Of a stretch of DNA of 64,000 nt, positions 1-10,669 are shown one piece after another; within the stretch, counting starts at the first letter, position 1; each line of letters opens with the position of its first letter. The notes under the pieces were generated by a model. The model saw only the letters and a list, made by a program, of their open reading frames with translations. It was not told where the DNA came from and did not search any database. The translations under genes were made by a program, and so were the position numbers. Location of the stretch: assembly GCA_029532625.1 (NCBI GenBank), contig JARFXM010000004.1, positions 1,488,001-1,552,000 on the forward strand. The letters are read 5' to 3'. This stretch comes from Lomentospora prolificans. Taxonomy: Eukaryota; Ascomycota; Sordariomycetes; Microascales; Microascaceae.

Positions 1-2257
1 GCCCAACGCCTCGGACCACTTTCGCCAGCCCTTCGAATTCCTGTTTGTTTCGTCTTTCTTCTATTTCCACACGCCTCTCTCATGTAAGACTGGGCTATCC
101 TGTGACACCTGGATTCCGAAAAACTTTGGCAACCGAACGAAACCAAACTCGAAAAGGAGGAAGAAAAAGAAAAGAAAAGCTATTCATTCCTCCTCCTCCT
201 CCCTCTTCTTTAGCTTTGGAGCCTCCCTCCTCCCTGAATGGAACCTTCCTCCTGATAGACTCTTTTGACGGAGCCCACGACGAAATCGAGCTATCTGATC
301 CTCCCAGTCATTCCAACGAGATGGATGTGTGTGGCGGGGCTTCGCTCCCACACACAAAATCGAACCCGAGACACCAAACGATGAGCTTGGCGCCTCAGGC
401 AGCCAGGCATCGCAGGATCTGCGCTCCTGGGTAAACTGGTCTGCCGTACTTTGCTTTGGTTTCCCCAAGTCGCACCCGATCCACCGCCATTCGAGTCCCA
501 TCCCTTGTATTGGTACTTCTCGAGACCAGCGTGATGTTATTCAGGACAGAGAGGCGAGTCCCTCGACACCACATGGAGCTGATAGGACCAGTCAGCGTTA
601 GGCTTAGTCTCTCGGCAGCTGCAAAGTCCTCAGCAAAAATTCACGTTACTGGTACTTCCGCACTTCGCTGCACTCGGATGTACAGTACAGGAAACCTGCA
701 CCTGCGCTCGTGGCTACCTCAACTATGCAAACTAGTCGCTTTGTACAGTTACATTTGCATCTTTTCGAAAGCGACAGGACCTCAAAACGATTGCTTCGAG
801 ACGATGCGTCGCCGCGCCCTGTCGTAATGGGCCTTCGCCTTTCATGATTCCCCCCATCCAGATTTCCCACCCATTGGCTTGGTCTTTCCGTTCGACTCAT
901 ACCCTCTTCGGGCGATCCATTCCCTCAATTTTTGTCGACTCACCAAAAGGAAACACCGAGTGCTGATAATATGGACTGGGCCTTTGCTTCCTCCCGCGAG
1001 ACAAATTGGGAGGCAATGGATCCCCTGGATGTCTCAAGCAGCAGCAGCACGAGAGCAAAAAATATGCGAGTACTAGGTCGCGATGTACTCACGTACTCTC
1101 GTAATTACGCCAGTCTACGCGGCACGCCAACTCTGATCCTCCCCTCACCTCTCTGAAATGGGTGCTACACGCTGGCGACTTTAGCGTCTCTCCCCTCCAT
1201 ACTACAGCCAAACCCGCCAAAGTTGGGGTGTGGCCAGGTCCTCTCTTACAGCGGAATGCCCTACAACCATTCCTGTACGTAAGTACGCACTTGCAGGAAT
1301 TACTGTACAGACGCTGCGCTCAGCGCCGAGGAGCATTTTCTGGCGCCTGGCCTGGCGCTCTTTCCTACTCTCGCTACGCTTCCTCCCCCTTCTGCCTGGA
1401 TGCCTGCGCCCACGCCCCCCAAAACACCAATCCCAACAGCGCTATTCTGCCCACACACCCACACGTCCACAGCACACACCCTCGTCCTCCCGCTCCACTG
1501 CTCTTGCGCTTCCTCCCAGTCGCCCACAACGCTACTTCTTGCTCTCTCACTTTACGCCTGTAGTACTGCGAGAGCCCATTCTCTCGGCCTTTCCTTCCTC
1601 GTGTTGTGGTCCCCTCCTCTTTTCTCTTTCCTTCCCTCATCACCATCTCCCTACCCATTCGGCGTCCCATCTCCTCATCGCGGCTTCTCTTTGTGAGTCA
1701 GGTTGGATTAGGAACTAACGCGCCTCTAAGAAAGACCTCCGTCCCCCGAAAATAACCCACCCACCTTGACTTTCCCACCGTCTCTCGCCCCCTTCACTCC
1801 CGGCGCAATTCTTTCAGACCCGTGTTGCCTCCGTTCCTCGACCATCACGATCCCGCGAACTAGAACACAAACAAACTCAACAATCCACGACAACGTTACT
1901 CGACAACGCGTTCAACAATAATTTCCCGATTTATAATCGCTCAACACGTCGACCGATTTATTTTGTTACCCCTTACCTCTTCGTCGCGAGCGTCCACACT
2001 TTGCGTCTCGCCCTGCTTTCGTCAATTTTCTTCCTCGAAACGAGCTGATTCCCTTTTGCCCTGCCCAACTGTCGATGCACAGCTGGCAGATGTGGACAGC
2101 TTGATTCCCCGTCCTTCCTTTGATCATCTTGCCCGTTTCATACCCGTGTCGAGGAAGGCTTCGACATGCTACCCAGACGGTACCGGTAAAACCTCACTCA
2201 TTTCGAAGCCTCGAAACCCCCATCAACCCATCTGCCCGAGGACGTTCCCCTTAGAGT
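1..2257. other. gene-free upstream region of the SET3-like gene
   Basis: No open frame here resembles a known protein. The second half (about 1300-2250) is strongly pyrimidine-rich on the + strand (runs of CT, CCTC and CCCAC), which is typical of fungal promoters and 5' leaders, and it leads into the PHD/SET gene at 2258. Short ORFs on both strands are low-complexity and mutually overlapping, so I do not call them genes. The first kilobase may hold the untranslated end of a gene outside the window, but nothing shows this directly. Confidence 0.5.
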
Positions 2258-5032
2258 ATGACGGAAAAATTGCAGCCTCTGTCGACGCAAATCGGGAATC
2301 CTAGTCAGATCCTCATCCCAACAACCAACGCAGCTCCCATCGCTCATGTCAAGGAGCTGCCTCAGAAGGTTGAGGTTGTAGAGGAAGAGCCGTACACCAT
2401 CAAGTGTATTTGCAATTTCCCTGACGATGATGGAAACACGATATACTGCGAGACATGCGAAACTTGGCAGCATATCGACTGCTTCTACCCAGATAATCGC
2501 GAGGAGGCCCTTCGCGAAACCTTCTCGCACTACTGCCACCAGTGCAAACCCCGTCCTTTGGATCAGAAGAGAGCCATCGAACGGACACAAAAGTTACGGA
2601 ATGTCATCCTTCAAGAGGAGACGCACGACAAAAAGTCGAAGCGGCCGGCCTCGAAGAGTCACAAGAAGAAACCAAAACCCAACGAACTTCAACTAAATGG
2701 TAACCACACCGGCCACGATGCTGCCAAGCACCCAAGCCCAAGCGACCATCATCCTCCGACTAAGAAGGCGAAAATTTCGCACCGCCCGTCAAATTCTATC
2801 AGCTCACAACCGTCTAAGAAGAGTCCCGCCTATGGTCAGACGAAACCTCCCATCAACGGCCAACAACAGCCGAGCCCAGCCAACACCCCGCCCGATCTTC
2901 CCATCGATTTTGAAATCCACAACTATACGGCCAATTTCTTCTCCCTGCACAGCGAGGACGATGTCCAGATTGTGCAGAATAACTCGTTTGCGAGCCTCAA
3001 TATCTCCAACACCATGTCGCTTTGGCTTCAGGACCGCGATCGACTGAAAAAGGAGACGGGCCAAGAATACAAGGACGCCTTCCAGAAGCTGCCAGCAGAC
3101 ATTGACTCGAGGAAGCAGGCATTGCGCGTGGAACAGAAGAGCTATTCCCCAGCCCCCGATAAGAAACTGAGGTTACAATACCTCACGACTCCGTCTGCCG
3201 TCGATAAAGATGTTCCTTTGATGGAACTAAACGGCATGATCGGATTTCAGAAGGATTACTGTGCAGATCCCGAGAATTTCTGGCCTGAATTGACATCTCC
3301 TCTGCCCTTTGTTTTCTTCCATCCCCTTCTTCCTCTCTATGTCGACACTCGAAAGGAAGGTTCCGAGGCTCGGTACGTTCGACGCAGCTGCAAACCAAAC
3401 GCTGTGCTTGACACGTACCTGTCGGGGTCGGGGGGTTCCGAGTATCACTTCTGGCTTGTCAGCGACCGTCACATCGCGGCTAAAGAACAAATAACTCTTC
3501 CTTGGGACTTCAGGTTCCCCAACGAGGACAAGGCGCGACTTCTTTACCTCCTTGGTCTTGGGGATGATGACATGGACGGATCTGAGCAGCCCGATATGGA
3601 TGATCTCGAATATCTCAACATATCCACTTGGTTACATCGTCTACTCTCCGAATATGGCGGCTGCGCGTGTGACTTGGGCAGCAATTGTGCATTCGCACGC
3701 TTTCACCGTCATTACTTAGGACGGACACAGGCCCGGTCGAACCCGTCGAAGAAGAAGAGGAAGGTCAAGACCCAAAATGTATCGCCGACAAGCACCGGTT
3801 ACGCTACGAATAGTCGTGCAGCGAGTGAAGGCCAGTTGGATGACGGTCTCGAGCATGATGCCCAGTCGATATCATCGCGGAGCAAACCGCCCAGCCGTGA
3901 CCGCACTCCATTCCAGCAAATCGGCGCCTTCGACCAGCTGGGGATATTGACTGAACCGACCGACCGTGATAAGCGCAAGGTAGCAATGGCTGAGGAAAAG
4001 TTCCGTCTGATGGAGCAACAGCAAGGGCCTCAGCGTAAAAAGAAGCGGTTATCAGATGGTGCGAGCTCCACAAAATCGAAGTCTGCGCGGACACCGGCTA
4101 GTATGACGCCTAATCTCGCCAATGGCCACTACGTGGATGCCGGCACATCTAGGAGCAAGTCGGGTTCTCCCGCCAGTGCGCTTTCTCCTCGCGCTCAATT
4201 CCCCCCCTTCACCATGGCGAAACCTGATCTGGCTCGCCCCTTTCGACGACCGTCTTCTGCACCCCGCGCTACATACTGCGATGCTGGCGTGCAGACAGAC
4301 CCTGTGGATGGAGAATGGTTCAGTGCGCCAACTCCCAGTCCAAAGCCCCGTCGAAGGGTGATCTCGTTGTCTCAAAGGCTACTCAATAACCGCCACCGTC
4401 AAAAACTGGACGAAGCGGAGCGGAAAAGGACAGACATGTCGATGACCGAGCCTGGACTCATGGATGTCGACTCGCCTGATACGGAGCACCAGTCAGCGTC
4501 AAGCTCCCCGGTCCTGATGAAGGATACTACTTCCACGACTGCCACTTCTCCCGCCCCCACCCCGGCAGACATCGCTATGGTCGACGCACCTACTACCTCA
4601 CCCACTGCGCTTCCAATCCAATCAAACCCGGAGAATAGTGACGCGAAATTGGCTGGAACGACGAAGATCAAGACGCCCGACTTGAAAGTGGAGATGCCGC
4701 CTGTACCGTCATTTACCAACGCCGCGAACGGCCCGTTGACCAGTACCAGCACACCCCTTTCGGCGACCAGCTCGATAGTACAATCTCCCTTCTCAGTTAG
4801 CACCCTCACGAGTCCCTTTGGCTCGTCAGCGATGAACGGCGTACAACCTAGCCCGGTTAAGAAGAAGCTTAGTCTCAGCGACTATAGGAAGAGTAGGATG
4901 GACAAAGACAAGGCTGCTGCAAAGCCTGCGGTACCAGTAGCAAAGCCGATTTCCGAAGACACGAAACCTGCCATCTCCGAACTGAATGGCAATTCTCCGA
5001 CGGCCGACAAGCCGGTCGAAGAAGGTACCTAA
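2258..5032 (+). CDS. set3: SET3-like PHD-finger/SET-domain chromatin protein
   Basis: Single-exon 924-residue protein. Residues 47-100 form a C4HC3 PHD finger: C50, C52, C64, C67, H72, C75, C93, C96. A SET-like domain spans roughly residues 295-420. Its core reads RSCKPN where active SET enzymes have NHSCxPN, and it ends in LPWDF rather than the usual TYDY-like motif. Members of the Set3/MLL5 family act as scaffolds of a histone deacetylase complex and are generally regarded as catalytically inactive; these residues agree with that. A basic SKKKRKVK nuclear localisation motif lies near residue 498. The C-terminal half is Ser/Thr/Pro-rich and probably disordered. The start is the first ATG of the open frame, and the PHD begins shortly after it. 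Expected to act in the nucleus by binding methylated H3 through the PHD finger (family knowledge). Confidence 0.88.
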   Translation: MTEKLQPLSTQIGNPSQILIPTTNAAPIAHVKELPQKVEVVEEEPYTIKCICNFPDDDGNTIYCETCETWQHIDCFYPDNREEALRETFSHYCHQCKPRPLDQKRAIERTQKLRNVILQEETHDKKSKRPASKSHKKKPKPNELQLNGNHTGHDAAKHPSPSDHHPPTKKAKISHRPSNSISSQPSKKSPAYGQTKPPINGQQQPSPANTPPDLPIDFEIHNYTANFFSLHSEDDVQIVQNNSFASLNISNTMSLWLQDRDRLKKETGQEYKDAFQKLPADIDSRKQALRVEQKSYSPAPDKKLRLQYLTTPSAVDKDVPLMELNGMIGFQKDYCADPENFWPELTSPLPFVFFHPLLPLYVDTRKEGSEARYVRRSCKPNAVLDTYLSGSGGSEYHFWLVSDRHIAAKEQITLPWDFRFPNEDKARLLYLLGLGDDDMDGSEQPDMDDLEYLNISTWLHRLLSEYGGCACDLGSNCAFARFHRHYLGRTQARSNPSKKKRKVKTQNVSPTSTGYATNSRAASEGQLDDGLEHDAQSISSRSKPPSRDRTPFQQIGAFDQLGILTEPTDRDKRKVAMAEEKFRLMEQQQGPQRKKKRLSDGASSTKSKSARTPASMTPNLANGHYVDAGTSRSKSGSPASALSPRAQFPPFTMAKPDLARPFRRPSSAPRATYCDAGVQTDPVDGEWFSAPTPSPKPRRRVISLSQRLLNNRHRQKLDEAERKRTDMSMTEPGLMDVDSPDTEHQSASSSPVLMKDTTSTTATSPAPTPADIAMVDAPTTSPTALPIQSNPENSDAKLAGTTKIKTPDLKVEMPPVPSFTNAANGPLTSTSTPLSATSSIVQSPFSVSTLTSPFGSSAMNGVQPSPVKKKLSLSDYRKSRMDKDKAAAKPAVPVAKPISEDTKPAISELNGNSPTADKPVEEGT

Positions 5033-6448
5033 GCTCGAATTATTCACGACAGCCATCGCCCCAATCGCCTAATCCAAAAAGTACTTGTATTATATATTAA
5101 GGAAAAATGACGTTCAGGTGTGGCATGTATTAATTATGTGGGTGGTGTGACGGCTCCGCTGGGTGTTGTATGATTCCGTCCCTTTGCTCCGTCATATCCG
5201 ACTCCCCTCGAACAACAGTCGAATCCGAATATGCTCGCGCGCATCCCTAAAGAACTGGAGACTCAAACCAGTTGCGGCAACAACTCCTGCGTGCGGCACG
5301 ACCGGCTCCGATACCGCATGGGAACATGCGGCATTGTCATCTGGGTCCCGTTCGTGGATTTCCGCTGGGTAAAGCGCTGTCGTCGTAAAAAAGGTGGTGG
5401 CTCGTTGGCCCTTTTCTTTATATCTTGCTCGATTTCCGTCTTTCGATCGATCAGCCCGGAGTTTTGTTCAATTTGAGGGGAAAAGCGAAGGGGTACAAAA
5501 AGGGACCGGATGAAGGGATGTCTGGGTGATGGACGAATCTGGAGGCCGCGGTTTGTTTCCTTTCCGGGCCTGGGTCTTCTATCTGTTGACACCCGTCGAA
5601 TTCTTTTCTTTTGTTGGCTCGTGGTTTACAGATATTCCCAATCTTGGTCTTGCGGTTTATGAAATGGGGAACTGGTAAGGGGTTCAGGCTTTGGTGTCTC
5701 GCGAGACTTTTGATATTTCTGGTGTTCATCGGTGACAATAGGGGCGGTCAGGGTCAAAGATTCCACAAGTGTATTTGTAGTTTATCGGATCTGGGGAGCC
5801 TGCGGAAAGCCTCGAGGCTCCGTTCTTCGCTTTGTTTCCTCGGTATCTCTTTTTTATTATCCCCCTTTATTGTTGGTTATGCCAAAGAACAAAGAGAGAG
5901 AGCAGCCCATGCTCTCCTCCTTCCTTTCTCCTTCTCTCACCAGCCTGTCTCCACTTTTTTCTCTTCCATCCTGCCTTCTTTAGTGATTTGCACGTCCTTC
6001 TGAGTTCTACACTTTCTTCAGCTAGCCCTGGTGCATTAGACCAAAGGGGAGAAAAGCGACGACAGCGGATAGGACGGGAAACCGATTCAAAGAAAAAGAA
6101 CCCCATCTTTCTTTTTCAATGAATTGACATGCATGAACCCTCTTCCTGAAGGGGCCACCCTGATCATTTCCCCTTCATACTCTAGACACTGCGATGACGA
6201 CATATGTGTTCTAGATGCCAAATGCTACATTTATACTTTGATCATTGATGTAAGGTAGGGAGGGTATCTCGCGAAATGTATCTATCTATACGTTACGTGC
6301 AGAAAGAGAACGAGGAGACTCTTCCTCCCCTAAAAACACATGCGCAGGGTATCCGCATGTCCACTTGACCCTATCACTCTATATACATATCTAAGACGCC
6401 AAGGGGGGTTATAATAAAGGACGAAGCGTCAACTTGTGTCTCTCTCCT
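5033..6448. other. intergenic region between convergent SET3-like and ALG7 genes
   Basis: This 1.4 kb contains the 3' ends of two convergent genes. It has AT-rich stretches, with ATTATATATTAAGG at about 5091 that could serve the 3' processing of the SET3-like transcript. CT-rich low-complexity DNA lies at 5820-5990. Several short ORFs overlap on both strands with no recognisable content. Confidence 0.45.
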
Positions 6449-7921
6449 TCACCGATGTGTCTTGCCCAAATTATCCTCCTTAAAGACGAGAAGGGCAAGC
6501 CGATGCCTGGCAAACAGGCCCAGGGCGCCCGCCACGAACTGCAAGGCCGTGACCTCGGCGGCGAGGCGATCCTCCCTCATGGGGCCCCGGATGACGAGCC
6601 AGAGATTCAAGAGCGTAAAGTTGCTGGTCTCGAGGAAGCGGCCCTTGTCGTCGAGGGTGACCTTGAGGAGGCGGAAGCGAGCGAGGAGGTGAAGGACAGG
6701 GGCGACGTAGGCGCGGGGCTGGACGTTGTTCTCGGGGTCCCAGGTGGTGACGGAGGGTTCGAGGAGGCCGGTGCGGGCGTTGAACTTGGGGAGGCGGTGG
6801 CGGGGGCAGGGGACGAGGCCAAAGACCTGGGGGGCGGAGTAGAGAAAGTTGAAGAGCTGGGGGATGAGGAGGAGGCCGAGAGTCTTGGAGAAGTGGCCGA
6901 GGAGGCCGACGACGGCAAAGACCATGCCGGAGAAGTAGCAATAGGTGTCGCCGACGAAGACGCGGGCGGGATACCAGTTGTGGTACAGGAGGGCGAAGGA
7001 AACGCCGAGCCAAGGGAGGAGGAGGTAGAGGGAGAAGAGGTGGGAGTCGGTGGCGGGGTGGGGGTAGGGGGTGAAGAGGTAGAGGCAATCGTTGAAGACT
7101 AGGAGGAGGGCGATGACGATGGATTGGGAGACCTCGATGCCATTGATGCCTGCCAACATATTGATACTCTGTGGACAGAACATGGCGACGCAGGCCATGT
7201 AGACGTAGTAGAGGACGCCGACGTCGAAGAGCTCGCCTAGGTAGGGCTGAAGGGGGATAGGTATAACGATGGAGGTTACGCCGAAATCAACAAAGTAGAC
7301 GACAAGGATAGGGATACAGGCGAGGCCCGGAATCCACCATTTATGACGCCAGCGGATGTCGAAGAGGTCGTCGCCGAGGCCGAGAAGGGCGATCGTCTGG
7401 AGCGAAATGATGGCCGAAAGATAGGATGCCAGCTATACATCGATACCGCGGTTAGCATATACCAGTCTAGTGGCGGAAACTTGAAAAGCGATACGAACCT
7501 TGCTATGCGGGAACCTATGCAGAAACCGGCCCTCATTGACATGTTGTACCTCGAGCACAACATCCCTGTTTCCTCCTCCGCTAGTAGCCGCGACAATGTC
7601 CTTGTAGAACGGAAACGGGATGAAGACGATTATAACAATCAGGTAGACGACGGCGCACACGGCGCCCATGCATTCCGGGATCTCGGGCCGGTTCGGTTTG
7701 CAGAGGTCTCTCCCCTTGAAGCCATGGTTGACGAAGGTCGGGCCAAGCCAGCGGATCATGGAGTAGCAGAGGCTGAAGGCGATGCCGCTCAGGGCCAGCG
7801 AGGCAATGAGGGGTTCGCCATCACCGCTGAAGGTGTTGGCGAGGATGGCGAAGCATGCGCCGGAGAGGGTGAGGAGGGTCAGGGTCTCGTTGCGCGAAAG
7901 GGTCGGTGGGAGGGTCGGCAT
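6449..7921 (-). CDS. alg7: UDP-GlcNAc:dolichyl-phosphate GlcNAc-1-phosphotransferase (Alg7/GPT)
   Basis: Catalyses the first step of N-glycan assembly in the ER membrane, transfer of GlcNAc-1-P from UDP-GlcNAc to dolichyl phosphate; it is the tunicamycin target in this family. Exon 1 is 7921-7499 (141 codons) and exon 2 is 7432-6449, separated by a 66-nt intron (donor GTTCGT, branch GCTAAC, acceptor TATAG, phase 0). The spliced protein is about 468 residues, close to the family length. Hallmarks visible: FKGRDL and KPxxPE near the first loop, PHSK joined across the splice to LASYLSA, the GDDLFDIRWRHK motif, NGIEVSQ, and GDTYCYFSG. About ten hydrophobic segments are evident. The opposite-strand ORFs over this gene are shadows. 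It is followed head-to-tail, 859 bp upstream on the same strand, by the transglutaminase-like gene. Confidence 0.93.
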
Positions 7922-8779
7922 GTTGGCGGGTGTTGTGGTCTGACGTGTTGCTGGAAGGGTGCGGTATTTTGTCGTGGCCGCCAGTAAGGGTCAGCTACTC
8001 GTTCTATTAGGCCTTTACTCGACGGGGTTCACGCGGTGACGCGGATGAAAGGCGTGAAGGGGTGAGTGGCCTAGACAGAGCCCAAGGTAGCGAACTCTAA
8101 GAGAAAGGGACAAAAAAGAAAAGAAGGGCAGAAAGAGCGTGGCATCCATTCATTGTCTAGGCAGATTCCCTCCAGAGTGTGAACTTGCTCAGGGAAAATA
8201 ACCCCGCGCCGCAATGGGTCGGGAAAGAGAGACTGAAGCTGTGCAGCTTCCCTCCTGAGAAGTGGATATCGCGCCTTCCAGGGTGCGATCTTGCGATTTA
8301 GCGTGTTCCAATCGCAAGGGGACAAATACACAAATATTGTTCGGCCGCGTGCGACGGATTCAAGCTTGTGACAGGGCCATTATGTAATCTTGGCAATCCT
8401 GGCTTATCGATAAGACCTCTCTAACGCCTAGCTTAAGCTCCAAATGCTGAGCCTTGACTAAAGAAGTCAGTGATTCTTCAATCATCCGCAGCGATTAGCG
8501 AGCTCGAGAAGCAAAGAAAACATATATGTACATATATATATATTCGTATTTATTTATCCATTCAGTGAAGCCTGCACAAGTTTTTTGTGAGCAAATGCAA
8601 AAGGACCTTGATTCCCTTGATTCCTAAAACGCCATTATGGTTTTGTTTTCTGTAAAATGAGCGTATCCATCCTGATTAGCCATCCTCAATAACCTAGAAG
8701 CTTGTTCCGTTTCCATACCCACAATGCCACTCTGAGGATATCGAACGAATCGAAAAAAAAAAAAAAAAAAGCCCAACCA
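7922..8779. other. intergenic region, ALG7 promoter and 3' end of neighbouring gene
   Basis: Contains the ALG7 5' side and the 3' flank of the transglutaminase-like gene. There is a TA-rich run (ATATATGTACATATATATATA) at about 8522-8542 and an A17 tract near 8754. No gene is supported here. Confidence 0.45.
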
Positions 8780-10669
8780 TTAAACCAATGCCCATTCTGC
8801 CCTACCGGACCAGGACATGCCGACCCTCTTCCAACCCTGCCGGAACTGCTCTGGGGTAACACCAGCAGCATCCCTGCCATCAAACTGCTCAAGAACGACA
8901 AGCGAAACCTTTTGGCCCGGTGCTCCGAGGTCCCTTGCATTCACGTCGAGCCACCACCAGTAGCCGTCCGTCTCGAAGGGAACGCACTCGTCCTTGCGCC
9001 CGTCAAGCCCGTGGATGCTGAGCAGGAACGGCTTCCGGGGCTCGTTGGCATGGATCTTGGCCCAGTGCTCGCAAATGTTGGAGAATTGGAATCGCACCAC
9101 CTGGCCGCTGTAAACGTGGATGCTGCGCTCAGGCGGGCTGATCGAGTGCCTCGCGCATCCGTCCTTGTAGAAACTACCGTACGTCTTAACGGGCTCGTCT
9201 TGAAGGCCGCCGGTAAAGTATTCCTCCCAGGTGGGGATTTTGCCGTCCGCTCGGAAGAAATGCCTAGAGTCTTGGGGGAAGTGGCGTCTCCCAAAGACCT
9301 CGTTAGAAGCGCAGAATTCGATTGGCGAGAATTCCTGTTTATAAGTGTTTGTGGAGCTGTCGAGATGCCCCGCGCCCCAGCAGGCGTCGATGAGCTTCCA
9401 CTCGCCGCCATCGATACGGACAGCGTTCCAAGCGTGCCCGTCCGGCTTTCGTGGCGGGCACCGCTCACCCTTCTTTAGCGGGGTATAGCCAACACCCTTG
9501 CCATGGCCCGTCACAACGATGCACTCAAGACCAGCCCTCTTTGCGATGGCTTCATAACAGCCCGCATATCCGGCACAAACAGCCTTGCCCGAGAAAATTA
9601 CGTCCTCGGCCGTGACGTGGCGGAGATTACCGCTGCAAAAGGATTCATAATCGTAAACGACATTATGATGCGCCCAAGTAAAGATAGCCCGAGCCTTGTC
9701 GGTCGGCGAAGGGAACGGGTCGCAAAGCGCATGAGCCAAAAAGCCAACGGGATCTTGCCGAGGAACGGTATGGCGCGGATATTGTGCGCCCGCCGCGTCA
9801 GGAGCAGAAAAGTCGCGACACATTAGGCAGGTGGCCGTGGCTTTGGATACTGCATCTTCAATCTGAGCGACGGATGGGCGAGATGCCATCGGTACCGGGG
9901 GTGGAGCATCCCGTGCATCCCTGCCAATAGGGGGAAGCGGGGGTGGCACGCCATTGCCATTAGTATTATTGCGAGTAGGCAAACTGGGCGTGGGTTTCAC
10001 ATATGCATCGGGCGGAGGTGGGAGACGGCGGGGTGTGGGTGGTTTCGCATCGACAGCATCAAGACTGCTGGGGGATCTCGCAGGCCGCGAAGGCAGACGA
10101 GGGGGCTGCCCGGGTCTGGGGGGTGGCTCTACCGGCCGAAGGCCAGGCGCGTACTTTGATTTTGTCGTACCTTCCTTCGTCTCTGACTCTCGACGGCTAG
10201 GCGGAAGTGGGGGCAGTGTTGCCGGGTTATAAGCAGGCGGCAACTTTCGAGAGCTTCCGATGGAGAGATTCGAAGCAGTTGAAATGTGGGAGATATCAGA
10301 GGAAGCAGAGTTTCGTCGAACGTCCGGCTGCAGCGTTGGCCGTCGGGGCGGCAGAGCGGGCGACGGCGCGGGCGAAGACTGCTGGAAAGAGTTACGGCTC
10401 GGAAGTGGAGGCGGGCGCGAGGAGCTCTCGTCCGGTGAGGTTGCGGCCGAGTCGTCATTCACACGCGCCTTGCTTGTAGGACGTCGAGTTGGAAGCGGGG
10501 GTGGTGGTGCCCTGTTCGCTGCTGGCTGCGTGGCTGGCGGTGTTGGTTGGGGAGGTGGCGGCGGGGCACGCTTCTTGGGGGCATCTCCCGAAACAAAGTT
10601 CTTCTGCCTATTGAGAGCGGCGATGCGCTCAGCGAGAGAGTTGAACTGTGGCTCCTCGACCTCGGTCAT
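8780..10669 (-). CDS. proline-rich transglutaminase-like domain protein (Cyk3-type)
   Basis: Single exon, about 629 residues from the ATG at 10669. A longer in-frame start exists at 10726, but the peptide MTEVEEPQFNSLAERIAALN from 10669 looks like the natural N terminus. Residues 1 to about 290 are proline-rich and disordered, with many PPPP and PPLP blocks suited to SH3 or profilin binding. Residues about 310-470 carry a transglutaminase-like fold with a visible Cys-His-Asp arrangement: C365 in GKAVCAGY, H412 in DGHAWNAV, D428 in LIDACWGAG. A C-terminal domain follows. Related fungal proteins such as Cyk3 act at the division septum, but Cyk3 of yeast carries an N-terminal SH3 domain that I do not see here, so the orthology is only a suggestion. 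Likely cytoplasmic or cortical. Confidence 0.82.
   Translation of the reverse strand: MTEVEEPQFNSLAERIAALNRQKNFVSGDAPKKRAPPPPPQPTPPATQPAANRAPPPPLPTRRPTSKARVNDDSAATSPDESSSRPPPLPSRNSFQQSSPAPSPALPPRRPTLQPDVRRNSASSDISHISTASNLSIGSSRKLPPAYNPATLPPLPPSRRESETKEGTTKSKYAPGLRPVEPPPRPGQPPRLPSRPARSPSSLDAVDAKPPTPRRLPPPPDAYVKPTPSLPTRNNTNGNGVPPPLPPIGRDARDAPPPVPMASRPSVAQIEDAVSKATATCLMCRDFSAPDAAGAQYPRHTVPRQDPVGFLAHALCDPFPSPTDKARAIFTWAHHNVVYDYESFCSGNLRHVTAEDVIFSGKAVCAGYAGCYEAIAKRAGLECIVVTGHGKGVGYTPLKKGERCPPRKPDGHAWNAVRIDGGEWKLIDACWGAGHLDSSTNTYKQEFSPIEFCASNEVFGRRHFPQDSRHFFRADGKIPTWEEYFTGGLQDEPVKTYGSFYKDGCARHSISPPERSIHVYSGQVVRFQFSNICEHWAKIHANEPRKPFLLSIHGLDGRKDECVPFETDGYWWWLDVNARDLGAPGQKVSLVVLEQFDGRDAAGVTPEQFRQGWKRVGMSWSGRAEWALV

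Noticed and set aside
1162..1718. ORFs in the CT-rich DNA before the SET3-like gene
   Set aside because: Pro/Ser/Leu-rich translations of a pyrimidine-rich promoter, with equal ORFs on the other strand.
6434..7102. 222-codon + strand ORF rich in Glu, Gly and Val, and a Pro/Leu/Arg ORF at 6480-7088 (-)
   Set aside because: Both are shadows of the ALG7 second exon, with composition dictated by the GC-rich membrane-protein codons.
8702..9478. 258-codon + strand ORF
   Set aside because: Antisense to the catalytic part of the transglutaminase-like gene, whose conserved Cys-His-Asp motifs identify the real frame.
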